The position numbers and the translations under genes were made by a program. A stretch of DNA of 64,000 nucleotides from PALSA-600 sp963842335 (GTDB lineage Bacteria; Actinomycetota; Thermoleophilia; Gaiellales; Gaiellaceae), in assembly GCA_963842335.1 (NCBI GenBank), contig CAWJGF010000024.1, forward strand, positions 1 through 64,000, in the 5' to 3' direction. Shown piece by piece: positions 43,398-52,317 of this stretch. Every line of letters starts with the position of its first letter. Positions within the stretch are counted from its first letter, which is position 1. The notes under the pieces are model-generated. The model was not told where the DNA came from. It saw only the letters and a program-made list of their open reading frames with translations, and did not search any database.

Positions 43398-44418
43398 GCG
43401 CCTCCACTCTCGCGGTCCGGACGAGCTCGGCGAGCCTCGAGACCTGATCGGGGTCGGTGCGCGGCAGCACGCCGTGCCCAAGGTTGAAGATATGGCCCGG
43501 GCGTCCTGCGGCGCGGTCGAGAATCTCGCGCGTCACGGCCTCGACGCGCTCCCACGGCCCGAGCAGGACCGCGGGATCGAGATTGCCCTGCACGCCCCGG
43601 TCCTCGCCGACGATCGCCCAGCCGTCATCGAGGGCAATGCGCCAGTCGAGCCCGATCACATCGCCACCCGCGCGGGTCATGGCGGGCAGCAGCGTCGAAG
43701 CACCGGTGCCGAAATGGATCGTCGGCACGCCGGCGGCCGCGAGAATCTGCGCCGACCAGGGGCCGACGAACTCCTCGTAGTCGGCCGGCGAGAGCGCACC
43801 GACCCACGAGTCGAAGAGCTGGATGACGTCCGCGCCCGCTTGCGCCTGGGCGGCGACGTACCCGCTGAAACAGTCGGCGAGCTTCTGCATCAAGGCGTGC
43901 CAGACCTCGGGCTCCGAGTACATCATCGACTTCACGAGCGCGAACTCACGGGACGGCCTCCCTTCGACGAGATAGCCGGCGACGGTGAACGGCCCGCCGC
44001 AGAAGCCGACAAGCGCCTGCGCCGGGGCGAGCTCACCGCGCACGATCCCGATCGCCTCGAGGAGCGGAGCGAAGGCCTCCGCCGGCTCGGGCACGCGCAG
44101 GCGCTCGACGTCCGCCAGGGTGCGCACGGGCGTCTCGATCACCGGGCCGACTCCTTCGACCAGCTGGACGTCGAGGCCCATGCCGAGCACCGGCGTCATG
44201 ATGTCGGCGAACATCACGGCGGCATCGACCCCGTGCCGTCGCACAGGCTGCAGGGTCACCTGCGCGCAGAGCTCCGGCGTGTGGGCGACCTCCCAGAAGG
44301 AATGCCGCTCGCGGATCGCGCGGTACTCGGGCAGCGACCGGCCCGCCTGCCGCATGAACCAGACCGGCGTGCGCTCGACCGGCTCGCACCGGGCGGCCCT
44401 GACAAGGAGCGGGTCCAT
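43390..44418 (-). CDS. hemE: Uroporphyrinogen decarboxylase
   Basis: Decarboxylates uroporphyrinogen III to coproporphyrinogen III. 342 residues: VWFMRQAGRSLPEYR (19-33) with the substrate-binding RQAGR, AAVMFADIMTPVLGMGLDV with the essential Asp, GFCGGPFTVAGYL, IQLFDSWVGALS and FNLGHGVLPRTDPDQV. First gene of an operon hemE-hemH-wzt-orf87 with overlapping joints. 22 bp separates it from the divergent gene at 44441. Confidence 0.96.
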   Translation of the reverse strand: MDPLLVRAARCEPVERTPVWFMRQAGRSLPEYRAIRERHSFWEVAHTPELCAQVTLQPVRRHGVDAAVMFADIMTPVLGMGLDVQLVEGVGPVIETPVRTLADVERLRVPEPAEAFAPLLEAIGIVRGELAPAQALVGFCGGPFTVAGYLVEGRPSREFALVKSMMYSEPEVWHALMQKLADCFSGYVAAQAQAGADVIQLFDSWVGALSPADYEEFVGPWSAQILAAAGVPTIHFGTGASTLLPAMTRAGGDVIGLDWRIALDDGWAIVGEDRGVQGNLDPAVLLGPWERVEAVTREILDRAAGRPGHIFNLGHGVLPRTDPDQVSRLAELVRTARVEAHA

Positions 44419-44440
44419 CTCCCTCTAGGCTAGCCGGGCC

Positions 44441-45139
44441 GTGTCGAAAGGACCGCTTGGTGTCAGCTGGGGTGCGCCGCCGTTGCCCGCGCCGCAGGCC
44501 GGCGTGCGCGAGCTCGTGCGGGTCGAGCTCCAGAACACAGGCACGATCAGCTGGCGGGAGAGCATCTTCCTGGCGTATCACTGGCTCGACGACCGCGACA
44601 ATCCGATCGTCTGGGATGGGGAGCGGACCCCGGCTCCCCCGCTGGCGCCCGGCGAGCGCACCGTCGTCGACGCGCACGTTCGGGCTCCGATCCCGCCAGG
44701 CCCGTACCGGCTCGCGTTCGACATGGTCGCCGAACAGCGTGCGTGGTTCTCGGAGCTCGGCAGCGCCATGCTCACGCGTGACGTCGACGTGCGCCCACGC
44801 GAAGGCGAGCCGAACGCGAGCCTGCCGCCGAACGTCGAGCCGACCGCAGAGTGGCGCGACCGGGTGCGCGCCGCCCACGCCGACGGCTTCGGTGTGGTCG
44901 GCGGCGCTTTCGAGTGGGCGCACGGCGCCCGGCGGCGCCGGCCGCGGGAGCTTGCTCCGTACGCACCCGGCCCCGGACGGGTCCCAGGGTTCGCGGCGCC
45001 CCTGCTCTGCCCCTCGGTGCTCCCCGGCATCGAGCTCGAGCGGCTCGAGGACGTGGCCGGCCTGCCCGCGTACGCTGCGCCGCGCTACGAGCCGTGGGTC
45101 TACGACGGCCGCGCCGTCCTCCGCCTGAAGGCCGGTTAA
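44441..45139 (+). CDS. Protein with NBR1-like Ig/beta-sandwich domain, function unknown
   Basis: 232 residues, no signal peptide or membrane helix. Residues 22-120 (VRVELQNTGTISW through PPGPYRLAFDMVAEQRAWFSELG) form a beta-sandwich of the kind seen in NBR1-type central domains and at the ends of glycan-handling proteins. The remainder (YAAPRYEPWVYDGRAVL, FGVVGGAFEWAHG) is not recognised. It sits between hemE and the ABC permease on the opposite strand. I infer a link to the surface-glycan system, as a glycan-binding adaptor perhaps. GTG start with TAGGCT at -15 to -10. Confidence 0.6.
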   Translation: MSKGPLGVSWGAPPLPAPQAGVRELVRVELQNTGTISWRESIFLAYHWLDDRDNPIVWDGERTPAPPLAPGERTVVDAHVRAPIPPGPYRLAFDMVAEQRAWFSELGSAMLTRDVDVRPREGEPNASLPPNVEPTAEWRDRVRAAHADGFGVVGGAFEWAHGARRRRPRELAPYAPGPGRVPGFAAPLLCPSVLPGIELERLEDVAGLPAYAAPRYEPWVYDGRAVLRLKAG

Positions 45140-45145
45140 GGCGGG

Positions 45146-45943
45146 TCAGAGCTCGACGGCGATTCGGTCGTCGACCTTCGTGAACACCCAGGCACCCAGC
45201 GCGAGCGCCACCCCAGCCGCTACGAAGAGATAGATGACGTCGGCGAGGCGCGGCAAGTGACCCGACCAGAGGGCGTCACGCACGGCGTAGATCGGCGGCG
45301 TGATCGGGTTGCCCCAGCGCAGCACGTCGAGCAGGCGCTGATGGCGCAACGCACTCGCCGGCAGCGTGGAGATGTTCCAGAGGATCGGTGTGAGGAAGAA
45401 CCACGGCAGGAGCGCCGCCGTCAGCACGTGCTCGATATCTCGAAAGAGCACGTTGAGGCAGGCGGCGAGGAGCGACAGGCCCGCAACGAGTGCCGCGAAG
45501 ACGACCGCGAGCGGAATCGCGACCCAGACGGTGGCACGCGCGTCCGGCACGAACACGAGCGAGAGCACGATGACGATCGCGATCATCACCCCGAACGTCA
45601 CGGCCTGCGTGGCGACCATCGAGAAGGCAACGAGCTGGCGGGGGAAGCGAACCTTCTTGATCAGCTCGGCGCTGTCGATCATGGAACGCGCGGAGGAGAG
45701 GAGCGAGACCGAGAAGAAGATCCAGCACGAGAGCCCTGCGAGCAGATAGATCGGGTAGTGAGGGACCTTGCCGTTCGGGAAGATGAGCCCGAAGACGACG
45801 AGATAGACGACGAGCAGCAGCAGCGGATTCAGGAGCGACCAGAAGACGCCGAGGAGCGAGCCCTTGTACTTCGCCTGGAAATCTCGCCGGAAGAGATTGG
45901 CGAAGAGCTCGCGATAGCGCAGGAGATCGACATAGACCGTCAT
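45146..45943 (-). CDS. ABC-2 type polysaccharide exporter permease (Wzm-like)
   Basis: 265 residues with six membrane helices. RELFANLFRRDFQAKYKGSLLGVFWSLLNPLLLLVVYLVVFGLIF is the hallmark entry of Wzm/TagG permeases, followed by FPRQLVAFSMVATQAVTF and PILWNISTLP. It would pair with the Wzt-like ATPase at 41272-42501, from which it is separated by hemE, hemH and an opposite-strand gene. ATG at 45943; divergent from the WecA-FlaA1 fusion. Confidence 0.92.
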   Translation of the reverse strand: MTVYVDLLRYRELFANLFRRDFQAKYKGSLLGVFWSLLNPLLLLVVYLVVFGLIFPNGKVPHYPIYLLAGLSCWIFFSVSLLSSARSMIDSAELIKKVRFPRQLVAFSMVATQAVTFGVMIAIVIVLSLVFVPDARATVWVAIPLAVVFAALVAGLSLLAACLNVLFRDIEHVLTAALLPWFFLTPILWNISTLPASALRHQRLLDVLRWGNPITPPIYAVRDALWSGHLPRLADVIYLFVAAGVALALGAWVFTKVDDRIAVEL

Positions 45944-46017
45944 CGGCTCGCACTAGTCTAGGGACGGCTCGTGCAGGCAAACACAGCCCTTACAACGCTC
46001 TACTACCCTCGACCCAC

Positions 46018-47829
46018 GTGAGCACCCTCGCGGCCGTCGCCGCTCTTCCCGCCGCTGCGCTCGCCGTCTGGGTCCTGCTCCGTACCCCGGTGGCGGCACG
46101 CCTGGTCGCGGCGCCGTCGGCCGACCGCTGGCACGAGCGTTCGACCCCACTGCTCGGTGGGATCGGGATCTTCACCGGGATCACCGTCGGGTTGTGGCTG
46201 GCCGTCGCCGTCGGCGCGGTCCCGGCCACCCGCGAGGTCGCCGGGATCTACGCCGGGATCACGCTCCTCTTCACCGCCGGGTTGATCGACGACCTGCGTC
46301 CGCTGCCGCCGATCGGCAAGCTCGCCGTCCAGTTCGCTGCGGCGATCATCGTGCTCGCGACCGGGACCGACGTGCAGTTGATCCATAACCAGGTGATCGC
46401 GTGGGCGCTCGCACTGCTCTGGCTCGTCGGGATGACAAACGCGTTCAACCTGCTCGACAACATGGACGGGCTCGCCGCGACCCTCGCGGCGATCGCATTC
46501 GCGTTCTTCGCGATCGACGCGGTCACGATCCATCCGAGCCACACGGTCCTCGCCATCGCGCTCGCGGGGGCGCTCGCATGTACCGGCTTCCTGCCCTTCA
46601 ACCTGCGGCGTGGGAGCAAAGCGCTCGTCTTCATGGGCGATTCAGGCTCGCAGGTACTCGGGTTCACGCTCGCGGCGCTCGGCCTCTCCGCCAGTTGGAA
46701 AGTCGCCGGGACGACGGTGGCGACGCTCTTGCTGCCGATTCTCGTGCTGGCGGTGCCGATCCTCGACACGACACTCGTCACGATCGTGCGGCTGCTCGAG
46801 GGCCGGCCGATCTCTCAGGGCGGACGCGACCACAGCTCGCACCGCCTCGTGCGCTTCGGGCTCTCGGAGAAGCATGCGGTGCTGCTGCTGGCCCTGATCG
46901 CCACGGCGCTCGGGACAACGAGCCTTGCGTACAACGTCCTCGACGACCAGCGGCTTGCACTCGTCGGCGTGCTTGTCACCTTCGTCCTGCTGGTGCAGTT
47001 CGCAAGCTTCCTCGCCGACGTCGAGCGCCGGATCGCGCCGGACTCGGACGCGCCGGGGCTCGTGCAGACCTTCGCCGTCCACTGGCGGCGGCTCGTCGAG
47101 GTCGTCGTCGACTTCTGGCTGATCACGGGCGCGTTCGCCGCCGCCTACGCGCTGAAGTTCGGCTGGCCCGGCACGATCAATCAACGGCACATCGCCGAAG
47201 TGACGCTGCCGATCATCCTCGCCGCCCGCTACCTCGCGTTCGTGCCGCTCGGCCTCTACCGCTCGATCTGGCGCTACGCCGGTGCGCGCGACCTGGCGGC
47301 GATCGCGTTCGCGGTCTCGATCTCGGAGGTCGTCGCCATGGGGTACATCGCGCTCACGCGGGTGACCGGAGACTTCTCGCGAACGTTCTTCATCATCGAC
47401 GCGCTGCTCTGCATGGTCGCGATCGGCGGCTCACGGCTTGGGGAGCGCGGGCTCGTCACCGGGCTGCGCTCCTACCGCGACCGAACCGGGAGACGGACGC
47501 TGATCATCGGCGCAGGACGCACCGGCCGCAGCCTGATGCGCGAGCTGCGCGAGACGGGCGGCGAGCGCGTCGTCGGGTTCGTCGACGACAACCCGCGCCT
47601 GCGCCGGCGGCGCGTCCACGGCGTGCCGGTGCTCGGCGGCGTGCACGAGTTGCCGCGCCTCCTCCAGCGGCTCGAGCCGGACATCGTCCTCGTCACGATT
47701 CCCGACGCGCCGCGCGAACGCCTCGACGAGATCCTCGAGGCCTGCGGCGACGCCGGGGTCGACTGCCGGTTCGTCCGGCGCGAGATCGACCTCGATCCGC
47801 GCGTGGTGCTCGGCCCGGTCGCCGAGTGA
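46018..47829 (+). CDS. Fusion of a WecA/MraY-type phosphoglycosyltransferase with a FlaA1/CapD-type N-terminal half
   Basis: 603 residues. Part 1 (1-335): about ten helices and polyprenyl-phosphate GlcNAc-1-P transferase motifs, GLIDDLRPLPP (Asp91-Asp92), NAFNLLDNMDGLA (141-153), FMGDSGSQVLG (Asp208) and DHSSHRLVR (271-279). Part 2 (355-603): four helices of the FlaA1/CapD type then a Rossmann domain RRTLIIGAGRTGRSLMREL (492-510) and GVPVLGGVHELPRLL. The SDR dehydratase domain that normally follows is missing. It would start lipid-linked glycan synthesis; the role of part 2 is unclear. GTG start; its stop overlaps the next gene. Confidence 0.9.
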   Translation: MSTLAAVAALPAAALAVWVLLRTPVAARLVAAPSADRWHERSTPLLGGIGIFTGITVGLWLAVAVGAVPATREVAGIYAGITLLFTAGLIDDLRPLPPIGKLAVQFAAAIIVLATGTDVQLIHNQVIAWALALLWLVGMTNAFNLLDNMDGLAATLAAIAFAFFAIDAVTIHPSHTVLAIALAGALACTGFLPFNLRRGSKALVFMGDSGSQVLGFTLAALGLSASWKVAGTTVATLLLPILVLAVPILDTTLVTIVRLLEGRPISQGGRDHSSHRLVRFGLSEKHAVLLLALIATALGTTSLAYNVLDDQRLALVGVLVTFVLLVQFASFLADVERRIAPDSDAPGLVQTFAVHWRRLVEVVVDFWLITGAFAAAYALKFGWPGTINQRHIAEVTLPIILAARYLAFVPLGLYRSIWRYAGARDLAAIAFAVSISEVVAMGYIALTRVTGDFSRTFFIIDALLCMVAIGGSRLGERGLVTGLRSYRDRTGRRTLIIGAGRTGRSLMRELRETGGERVVGFVDDNPRLRRRRVHGVPVLGGVHELPRLLQRLEPDIVLVTIPDAPRERLDEILEACGDAGVDCRFVRREIDLDPRVVLGPVAE

Positions 47830-49973
47830 GGTCGACGCCTCCGGCCGAGCGGACCCTTCTCGACCGGTTCCTCGCCGTCATCCCCGTCGCGGTTGCGCTC
47901 CTCGCGCTGCTCTCGCTGCTCTTCTGGGAGGCGTCGATCCGGCGGTCGCCGACCGTCTTCAGCGACGAGCTCGAGTGGACGCAGCTCTCGCGGGCGATCG
48001 CGGCGACCGGGCACGCCGCGCGGCGAGGCGAGCCGATCCACTTCAAATCGCTCTATGCGTTCCTGATCGCACCCTGGTGGTGGATCCACTCGACGAACTC
48101 GGCGTACACAGCGATCAAGTACGCGAACACGATCGTGATGGCGCTGGCCGCCATCCCGACGTTCCTCATCGCGCGCACCATGGTCTCCACACGCGCGGCC
48201 ACCGTCGCAGCGCTCGCCTCGCTCTGCACGACAGCGTTCTTCTACGCGGGCTTCCTGCTGCCCGAGTCGCTCGCATATCCGACGTTCATGCTCTGCGCCT
48301 GGGTCTCGATCCGCGCACTCGCGGGCGGCGGACGCCGCTGGATCGTGGCCGCGATCGTCCTCGATCTCGCCGCCACCGAGGTGCGCGGGGAGCTGATCGT
48401 GCTCCCCGGGGCGTTCGCACTCGCCGCGGCTGTGTTGTGGGTCGTCGGACCGCGCGGGCAGCGCATGCGACGCGGGTGGAGCAAGTCCGACTACGCCGGC
48501 GCCACGGTGCTGCTGCTCGGCGCCGCGATCGTGCTGAACAAGCTGGTCAGCCACGTATCGCACGAATGGGCGACGGTGACGCAGTTGTGGCTCGGACGGA
48601 TGTGGTCGCTCGGCATGCAGGCGGCTTCGGCACTCGCGATCGGGCTCGGGTTGCTGCCGTTCGTCGGCGGCTTGGCGTCGCTCTGGATCCCCGAGCGACG
48701 CAGGGATCCGGCGTGGCGCGCCTTCGCGGCCTTCACGGGCGCCGCGATCATCACGGTCTGGACCTACACTGCGGTGAAGGCAGCGTTCCTCTCGACGGTC
48801 TTCGCGACCCGCATCGAGGAGCGCAACCTCATCTACCTCGGGCCGCTGCTGATCGTGGGGACGATCGTCTGGCTCCTCTCGCGGCACCCGTGGCTCCCGG
48901 GCGCCCTCGCGGCCCTCGCGTTCACGGCGTGGCTCGTCCTGCACTACGGCTATCAGCTCGACTATCCGTACTTCGAGGCGCCGGGCTATGGCGTGGCCAC
49001 GCTGGCGAACCGCGCGTGGAACTGGGACCAGCCGACCATCCGGCTCGGGCTGACCGTTGCCTGCCTCGTCGTGCTCGCCGTCGTGCTCGTCGCCTGGGCC
49101 CCTGTCGTCCCGGCGCGCTGGAAGCGGATCGCACTCGTCGTCGCAGGTGCGCTGACGCTCACCTGGATGCTCGCCGGGCAGATCACGAGCTCGCGCGGCG
49201 CCGCCGTCCAGTCGAAGACCTACGCCCAGAACCTGCCGCAGCCCCTCGACTGGATCGACCGGGCCACCGGGCAGGCGGGGACGACCTTCATCGGCCAGGA
49301 CATCTCGTCGGGACAGGCGCTCGGGATCAACCTGCTCGAGTTCTGGAACCGCTCGGTGAAGAACATCTGGTCACTCGACGGCTCGGCGCCCGGCCCTGGG
49401 CCGGTGGTCACGCCCGACCTGGCCGACCGCTTCGGCACGCTGACGAGCGACCCGGGCCTGCCGTTTGTCGTCGCGACTGACCGGGTGAACCTCGTCGGCC
49501 CGATCGTCGCCACGCGACCGGGACAGACCCTGCGACGCATCGACAAGCACCCGTGGCGCCTCCGGGAGGCGTCGTACGGTGTCTCGGACGACGGCTGGAT
49601 CTCGGGCTCGGGCGAGGGCACGCCCGCGACAGGCACGTATGCGTACTTCGGGCCGGAGCGGACGAGCGGGACGCTGACCGTCGCCGTCAGCCGGGCCGGG
49701 TTCTGCGCGTCCACCGCGCCGCGCACGCACGTGACCGTCCGCGTCGGCCCGGTCGCGCTGAACGAGCAACGGGCGCCGGTCGTGCTGCGGCCGACCCGGA
49801 TCGCGCACCTCGTCCTGCCGAACTGCCAGTCGAGGACGCTTCGGTTCGTGGCGGTCCCGCCGGTCGCCGCCGTGGTCACCGCCGACCCGACGGTGAGGCC
49901 TTCGGACTACGGCGGCAGTGACACCCGCGACCTCGGGGTCGAAGTGGGCTTCTCCTTCACGCCGAAGCGCTGA
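47826..49973 (+). CDS. Large membrane glycosyltransferase-like protein (GT39/ArnT type)
   Basis: 715 residues. SDELEWTQLSRAIAATGHAARRGEP near residue 38 has the acidic first-loop motif of GT-C enzymes that use polyprenyl-phosphate sugars. About 11-12 helices fill residues 14-450; the rest (YAQNLPQPLDWIDRATGQAG onward) is an extracytoplasmic beta-rich domain. It resembles the protein at 54301 in size and layout. GTG start overlaps the fusion gene's stop, so the two form one operon. Sugar and acceptor unknown. Confidence 0.82.
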   Translation: MRSTPPAERTLLDRFLAVIPVAVALLALLSLLFWEASIRRSPTVFSDELEWTQLSRAIAATGHAARRGEPIHFKSLYAFLIAPWWWIHSTNSAYTAIKYANTIVMALAAIPTFLIARTMVSTRAATVAALASLCTTAFFYAGFLLPESLAYPTFMLCAWVSIRALAGGGRRWIVAAIVLDLAATEVRGELIVLPGAFALAAAVLWVVGPRGQRMRRGWSKSDYAGATVLLLGAAIVLNKLVSHVSHEWATVTQLWLGRMWSLGMQAASALAIGLGLLPFVGGLASLWIPERRRDPAWRAFAAFTGAAIITVWTYTAVKAAFLSTVFATRIEERNLIYLGPLLIVGTIVWLLSRHPWLPGALAALAFTAWLVLHYGYQLDYPYFEAPGYGVATLANRAWNWDQPTIRLGLTVACLVVLAVVLVAWAPVVPARWKRIALVVAGALTLTWMLAGQITSSRGAAVQSKTYAQNLPQPLDWIDRATGQAGTTFIGQDISSGQALGINLLEFWNRSVKNIWSLDGSAPGPGPVVTPDLADRFGTLTSDPGLPFVVATDRVNLVGPIVATRPGQTLRRIDKHPWRLREASYGVSDDGWISGSGEGTPATGTYAYFGPERTSGTLTVAVSRAGFCASTAPRTHVTVRVGPVALNEQRAPVVLRPTRIAHLVLPNCQSRTLRFVAVPPVAAVVTADPTVRPSDYGGSDTRDLGVEVGFSFTPKR

Positions 49974-50573
49974 CGAGCAGCGGGAAGCGGAAACGAGTGA
50001 GCGCTCGAGCGCCGGGCGCGGGCTCGAGCGCGGACAACACCGCCTGGACGGCCTTCGGCAGCGACGCGCGTTGCGGCATGAGGAACGGGCGCACCTCGGT
50101 GCTCGACCAGCCCGCCGCCCGAACGTCGTCGAGCATCGCGCCAGCGTCGTACGCACGCGGGTCGAAATCGAACACGAGCTTCGCCGTCGTGAAGGACCTG
50201 ACACGGGCGAGAAACGCGCGCCGATCGGGAACGAGGTAGAGCGAGCGGAAGATCGTCGTCGCCTCGACGTGCTCGAGGAGGCTCGTAGTCGAACGTCCCG
50301 AGAGCGACCCGATCGCCGAGCACCCGTCGCGCGACCTCGATCATGCGCTCACTCGCGTCGACGCCGCGGTAGTCGATCCCGAGTGCGAGGAGGTGCGGTC
50401 CGAGGCCGCCGTCGCCGCAAGCGATATCCAGCACCGCGGCGCCCTTGCGCCAGGTGTGGGCCGTGCTCCACGACGAGCTGCGCGCGCCGTGCGTAGTACC
50501 GCTCGGCGTTCGCGTAGTCGTGTGCGCTGTAGCGCTCGGCAATCGCGTCGTACTTCGGGATGATCTCGCTCAC
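49957..50573 (-). pseudogene. SAM-dependent methyltransferase broken by two one-base insertions
   Basis: A class I methyltransferase of about 204 residues is spread over three frames. Frame 1 from the GTG at 50573: SEIIPKYDAIAERYSAHDYANAERYYARRAQL. Frame 2: KGAAVLDIACGDGGLGPHL, the SAM-binding motif I, then DYRGVDASERMIEVARR. Frame 3: LLEHVEATTIFRSLYLVPDR through VFDFDPRAYDAGAMLDDV to the stop at 49957. The breaks are near 50450 (an extra G in AAGGGC on the minus strand) and near 50280 (an extra C in GAGCCTCC). Removing both restores one frame. GTGA overlap with the upstream glycosyltransferase shows it is the operon's last gene. True decay or sequence error. Confidence 0.75.
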
Positions 50574-51310
50574 AGCGCCCTCAGCCGTTCGGGATGCTTG
50601 CGCACGAAGCGGGCGACGCCGGCCCAGTGCCAGAGCGTCCGCCGGGTCAGCCAGTGCTTGTCGGTCTCCGCCTGATGCTCGTGCCGTACGACTGCCTGCG
50701 GGACATACCACCGCTCCCAGCCGGCCTGCATGGCACGGTAAGCGAGATCGATGTCCTCGCCGTAGAGACGAAAACCCTCGTCGAACCCACCGAGCTCCGC
50801 GAGCATCTCACGGCGCAGCAGCAGGAAGCCGCCGAGCATCCAATCCGCCTGCACCGGCTCGGCCGGCGGTGACTCGTCGAGGTGCAAGTGGCGGCGCTGC
50901 GGGACGATGAGGCGTAACGGCGTCCGGCGGACGATCGTCCCGCCCACAGTGGGGAAGCGGCGGCGCGACGGTTGCCAGGATCCGTCGGGGAACACCATCC
51001 GCGGCCCGGCGATCCCGCAACGCGGATGGGCGAGCATGAAGTCACGCAGGGCGGCGACCGCGCCATCCTCCGGAACGGCGTCCGGGTTCGCCGACAGCAC
51101 GAGCTCCGCACTCGTGCGCGCGACGCCGAGGTTGATGTTCGCGCCGAAGCCGCGCGGCGAGCGGTTGTGCAGCGCTTCCACGCCGTCGGGGACAGAGCCG
51201 GGGATGTTCGCGATCACGATCAGCTCGTCTACCTGCGCCCTGATTGCCGGCAAAGATTCCTCGAGCTCGCGCGGATGACCGTGCGACACCACCACGGCAG
51301 CGACCTTCAT
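50570..51310 (-). CDS. Family 2 glycosyltransferase
   Basis: 246 residues, GT-A fold. VAAVVVSHGHPRELEESLPAI at the start, FGANINLGVARTSAELVLSANPDAVPEDG (DxD-type loop), ADWMLGGFLLLRREMLAELGGFDEGFRLYGEDIDLAYRA (acceptor/base ED) are typical of rhamnosyl- or similar transferases. ATG at 51310 in ATGA overlap with the upstream GT; the longer frame is not conserved. Confidence 0.92.
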   Translation of the reverse strand: MKVAAVVVSHGHPRELEESLPAIRAQVDELIVIANIPGSVPDGVEALHNRSPRGFGANINLGVARTSAELVLSANPDAVPEDGAVAALRDFMLAHPRCGIAGPRMVFPDGSWQPSRRRFPTVGGTIVRRTPLRLIVPQRRHLHLDESPPAEPVQADWMLGGFLLLRREMLAELGGFDEGFRLYGEDIDLAYRAMQAGWERWYVPQAVVRHEHQAETDKHWLTRRTLWHWAGVARFVRKHPERLRAL

Positions 51311-52317
51311 GCCAGCACCTGCCGGTAGACGTCGGCCGTGCGCCGCGCCGACTCCTCCCACGAGAAGGTTGCCGCCCGCGCGAGCCCGGCCGCCGACCAG
51401 CGCGGCCACTCGGCGAGCGCGCGGCGCAGCGCAGCAGCGAAGTCGCCGTCCTCCGCATAGACACCGGAGTCGCCGGCGACCTCGGCGAGCGCGGCGTCGG
51501 CGGAGAGGACGACCGGCGTGCCGCTCGCCATCGCTTCGAGCACCGGAACGCCGAAGCCCTCGAAGCGCGAGGGCAGGATGAGAACCGAGGCCGTGCGGTA
51601 GAGCCGTGCCAGCTCGTCCTGTTCCACCCAGCCGCGCACGTCGGCGCCCTGGGCGCGCAGCTCGGCGGCCAGCGCAGGCTCTTTCTCCGGGCCCGCCGCG
51701 ACGAACGGGAGTCCGACGGCCGTGGCGGCAGCTGCAGCCGCCAGCGGATCCTTGCGCGCCTGAATCGCGCCGACGAACAACACAAAGCCGGAGGTCGGTT
51801 CACTGCGCTCGGCGCCCGGCGAGAAGGCGGGGTCGACGCCGTGCGGCGTCACCGTGACCTTCTCGGGCGCGACCCCGTACAGGTCGACGATGTCACGCTT
51901 TGTTGCCTCCGAGACGGCGAGCACATGATCGGCGCGGCGCACGGCGCGCGGTACAACCGTCTTGAACGTGAAGCGGTCGACTCGGCTCATGACGCTCGGA
52001 TCGTGCTCGAAGTGCAGGTCGTGCACGGTCACAACCGAGTGCCCGTGCCAGTTCAGCGGCAGAGCATGCTGGAAGTGCGCCACCTGCGGGTCGAGCCGAC
52101 GCAGCAGGCGCGGAAGCGACCAGGCCATGCGCGTCTCCTGGAAGCGCGCCGGCAGGTCGATCGGCTCGACTCCGTCAGGCACGAGCTCGGGGTGGCGCGT
52201 CATCGCGGCGAAGTCGAGATCGGGCGCGACAACCGGCAGCTGGCGCAGGAGGTTCAGCACGTAGGTCTCCTCACCGGTGCGATTGCGGCCGAGGACATCA
52301 GCGTCGAGGACGATCAC
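51307..52317 (-). CDS. Family 4 glycosyltransferase
   Basis: 336 residues, GT-B fold. N-terminus VIVLDADVLGRNRTGEETYVLNLL, middle HDLHFEHDPSVMSRVDRFTF, and the nucleotide-sugar site FVLFVGAIQARKD and LPSRFEGFGVPVLEAMASGTPVV (E-x7-E). The GTG at 52317 overlaps the upstream GT's stop as GTGA. One of three similar GT4 genes in a row, likely adding successive sugars of one glycan. Confidence 0.92.
   Translation of the reverse strand: MIVLDADVLGRNRTGEETYVLNLLRQLPVVAPDLDFAAMTRHPELVPDGVEPIDLPARFQETRMAWSLPRLLRRLDPQVAHFQHALPLNWHGHSVVTVHDLHFEHDPSVMSRVDRFTFKTVVPRAVRRADHVLAVSEATKRDIVDLYGVAPEKVTVTPHGVDPAFSPGAERSEPTSGFVLFVGAIQARKDPLAAAAAATAVGLPFVAAGPEKEPALAAELRAQGADVRGWVEQDELARLYRTASVLILPSRFEGFGVPVLEAMASGTPVVLSADAALAEVAGDSGVYAEDGDFAAALRRALAEWPRWSAAGLARAATFSWEESARRTADVYRQVLA

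Noticed and set aside
46401..47825. Long plus-strand frame leading into the ArnT-like gene
   Set aside because: The upstream 475 codons are an Arg/Ala-rich shadow of the WecA-FlaA1 gene; the real start is the GTG at 47826.
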